Under the pieces are notes generated by a model. It was not told the DNA's origin, ran no database searches, and saw nothing but the letters and a program-made list of their open reading frames with translations. A program made the translations under genes and the position numbers. Of a DNA stretch of 14,830 nucleotides, positions 13,751 to 14,830 are shown piece by piece. Source of the DNA: Balneolales bacterium (lineage in GTDB: Bacteria > Bacteroidota > Rhodothermia > Balneolales > Natronogracilivirgulaceae); NCBI GenBank assembly GCA_007135895.1, contig SLHZ01000246.1, positions 1-14,830 of the forward strand, given 5' to 3'. Position 1 is the stretch's first letter; every line of letters starts with the position of its first letter.

Positions 13751-14724
13751 CAGTCGGGCTGGTATACCAGGTTGGGTATGCTGTCAGCCGGTTTGCCATC
13801 CAGATGCGACAGGATGGAAGAGGCTGCCAAGACACTCATCTTTCCTCTTGTCTCATGAGTTGCACTGGCGATATGAGGCAGCAGTACACAGTTGGGTGCT
13901 ATCAGCAGGTCGGGGTGGACCACCGGTTCCTCTTCGAAGACATCCAGCCCGGCGCCGGCGATCCGGTTTTCAAGCAGGGCCGCCGCCAATGCCGCCTCGT
14001 CAACAACGGGTCCGCGTGAGGTATTGATCAGTATGGCGCTGGACTTCATCATGCCGAGGCGTTTTTTATTAATCAGATGGCGTGTTTCAGGAGTCAGCGG
14101 GCAGTGAAGAGAGAGGAAATCACACTCTTTTACCAGTTTGTCCATGCTCTCTACCCAGGTGGCCTGGAATTTTTTTTCTGTCTCGGGTTTGAGGCGCCGG
14201 ACATCATGATAGAGGATGTTCATGCCGAATCCCAGGGCCCTTCGGGCAAAGGCGCGTCCGATGCGTCCCATCCCGACAATACCGGTTTTTTTGCCATAGA
14301 GTTCATGACCCAGAAAACCGAACGGATCCCATCCTTCGAAATTGCCGCTTCGGAGATTATCTTCGGCCGCCCGGGTATGGCGGGCAGCGTTGAGCAGCAG
14401 AACAAAAGCGCAATCGGCGGTGGCCTCGGTGAGTACATCCGGGGTATTGGATACGAGGACTCCCCGCTTTTTTGCGGCCTCAACGTCAATGTTATTGAAG
14501 CCAACCGCATAATTGGAGACTATGCGAAGCTTTTTGCCCGCTTCGAGCACCTTTTCGGTGACCGGATTCGATAGCAGGCTCAGCAGGGCATCATAGGACG
14601 GTATCACATCCACCAGCCGCGCTTCATGATCAAATTCGCCTCTTTGGCCCACTGTGACGGAATGTCGGGCCGACAGGAGTTCGATTCCCTTGCCGGGAAT
14701 TTTTTCGGTTACCAGTATTCGCAT
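13750..14724 (-). CDS. D-2-hydroxyacid dehydrogenase (glyoxylate/hydroxypyruvate reductase-like)
   Basis: NAD(P)-dependent D-2-hydroxyacid dehydrogenase, 324 residues from ATG 14724 (MRILVTEKIPGKG), which matches the usual start of the D-glycerate dehydrogenase group. An upstream in-frame start at 14805 would add 27 unconserved residues. The nucleotide-binding GMGRIG is at 151-156, with Asp174 at the end of the following strand, hinting at NAD preference. Catalytic residues are R237 (INTSRGPVVDE), E266 (FEEEP) and H284 (LPHIASATHE). It is probably the first gene of the operon, one-base overlapped with the MATE gene. The usual role is reduction of glyoxylate or hydroxypyruvate; a role in the polyketide pathway is possible but not visible. 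Confidence 0.93.
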   Translation of the reverse strand: MRILVTEKIPGKGIELLSARHSVTVGQRGEFDHEARLVDVIPSYDALLSLLSNPVTEKVLEAGKKLRIVSNYAVGFNNIDVEAAKKRGVLVSNTPDVLTEATADCAFVLLLNAARHTRAAEDNLRSGNFEGWDPFGFLGHELYGKKTGIVGMGRIGRAFARRALGFGMNILYHDVRRLKPETEKKFQATWVESMDKLVKECDFLSLHCPLTPETRHLINKKRLGMMKSSAILINTSRGPVVDEAALAAALLENRIAGAGLDVFEEEPVVHPDLLIAPNCVLLPHIASATHETRGKMSVLAASSILSHLDGKPADSIPNLVYQPD

Positions 14725-14830
14725 GGTTCTTGAAATAAAGGGGTTCTTGGGAAAAAATGCTTCTTGAATTAAAACTACGTGGTGGAAAAAAAGAGGGGAT
14801 GACACCCTGTTTCACCGGAACGGATGACCA
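14725..14830. other. Leader region of the dehydrogenase-MATE-PKS operon
   Basis: 106 bases upstream of the dehydrogenase ATG. The minus strand has A/T-rich stretches (TTTATTTCAAGAACC directly before the ATG), but no box pair that I would call a promoter. The region continues beyond the window. Confidence 0.4.

Overview
The window looks like the chromosome of a moderately GC-rich bacterium of the Bacteroidota/Rhodothermota/Balneolota group. Three things point there. The Smc head carries the SNAYSVIELKMVEEIL signature that I associate with this group. The order rplM-rpsI-rpsB-tsf is typical of it. Candidate promoters resemble the Bacteroidota -7 box (TAnnTTTG), and several genes lack a clear Shine-Dalgarno sequence. 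I cannot name a genus.

Left part (1-6250, all minus strand) is core information processing. Transcription starts near 6255 and runs through rplM and rpsI to a good rho-independent terminator (5330-5357). A second candidate promoter, with a perfect palindrome in its spacer, precedes rpsB-tsf-pyrH-frr-smc; smc runs off the left edge with only its N-terminal 449 residues present. The unusual member is RpsB, which has a C-terminal tail of about 190 residues containing a 51-residue tandem duplication.

Middle part (6250-8819) begins with a 450-base gene-free stretch holding 4.75 copies of a 35-bp tandem repeat. It is followed on the plus strand by an exported SxxK serine hydrolase and an exported (Tat-like) Mn-type superoxide dismutase.

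Right part (8830-14724, minus strand) is a tightly packed five-gene operon: D-2-hydroxyacid dehydrogenase, MATE exporter, type III polyketide synthase, SAM methyltransferase and FAD monooxygenase. Adjacent genes overlap by one base or lie within about 45 bases of each other. The PKS-methyltransferase-flavoprotein trio has the same composition as the Streptomyces griseus srsABC operon, which makes methylated phenolic lipids and quinones. The inferred job here is therefore a small aromatic or quinone lipid, possibly exported by the MATE protein. The actual product cannot be read from sequence.

A theme runs through the window. Short tandem repeats of different unit length (15, 18, 21, 24, 35 and 153 bp) occur at six separate loci. 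Inside genes the unit is always a multiple of three, and the repeats form hydrophilic extensions or insertions in RpsB, the PKS, the monooxygenase and the SOD. This is the most unusual structural feature of the region.
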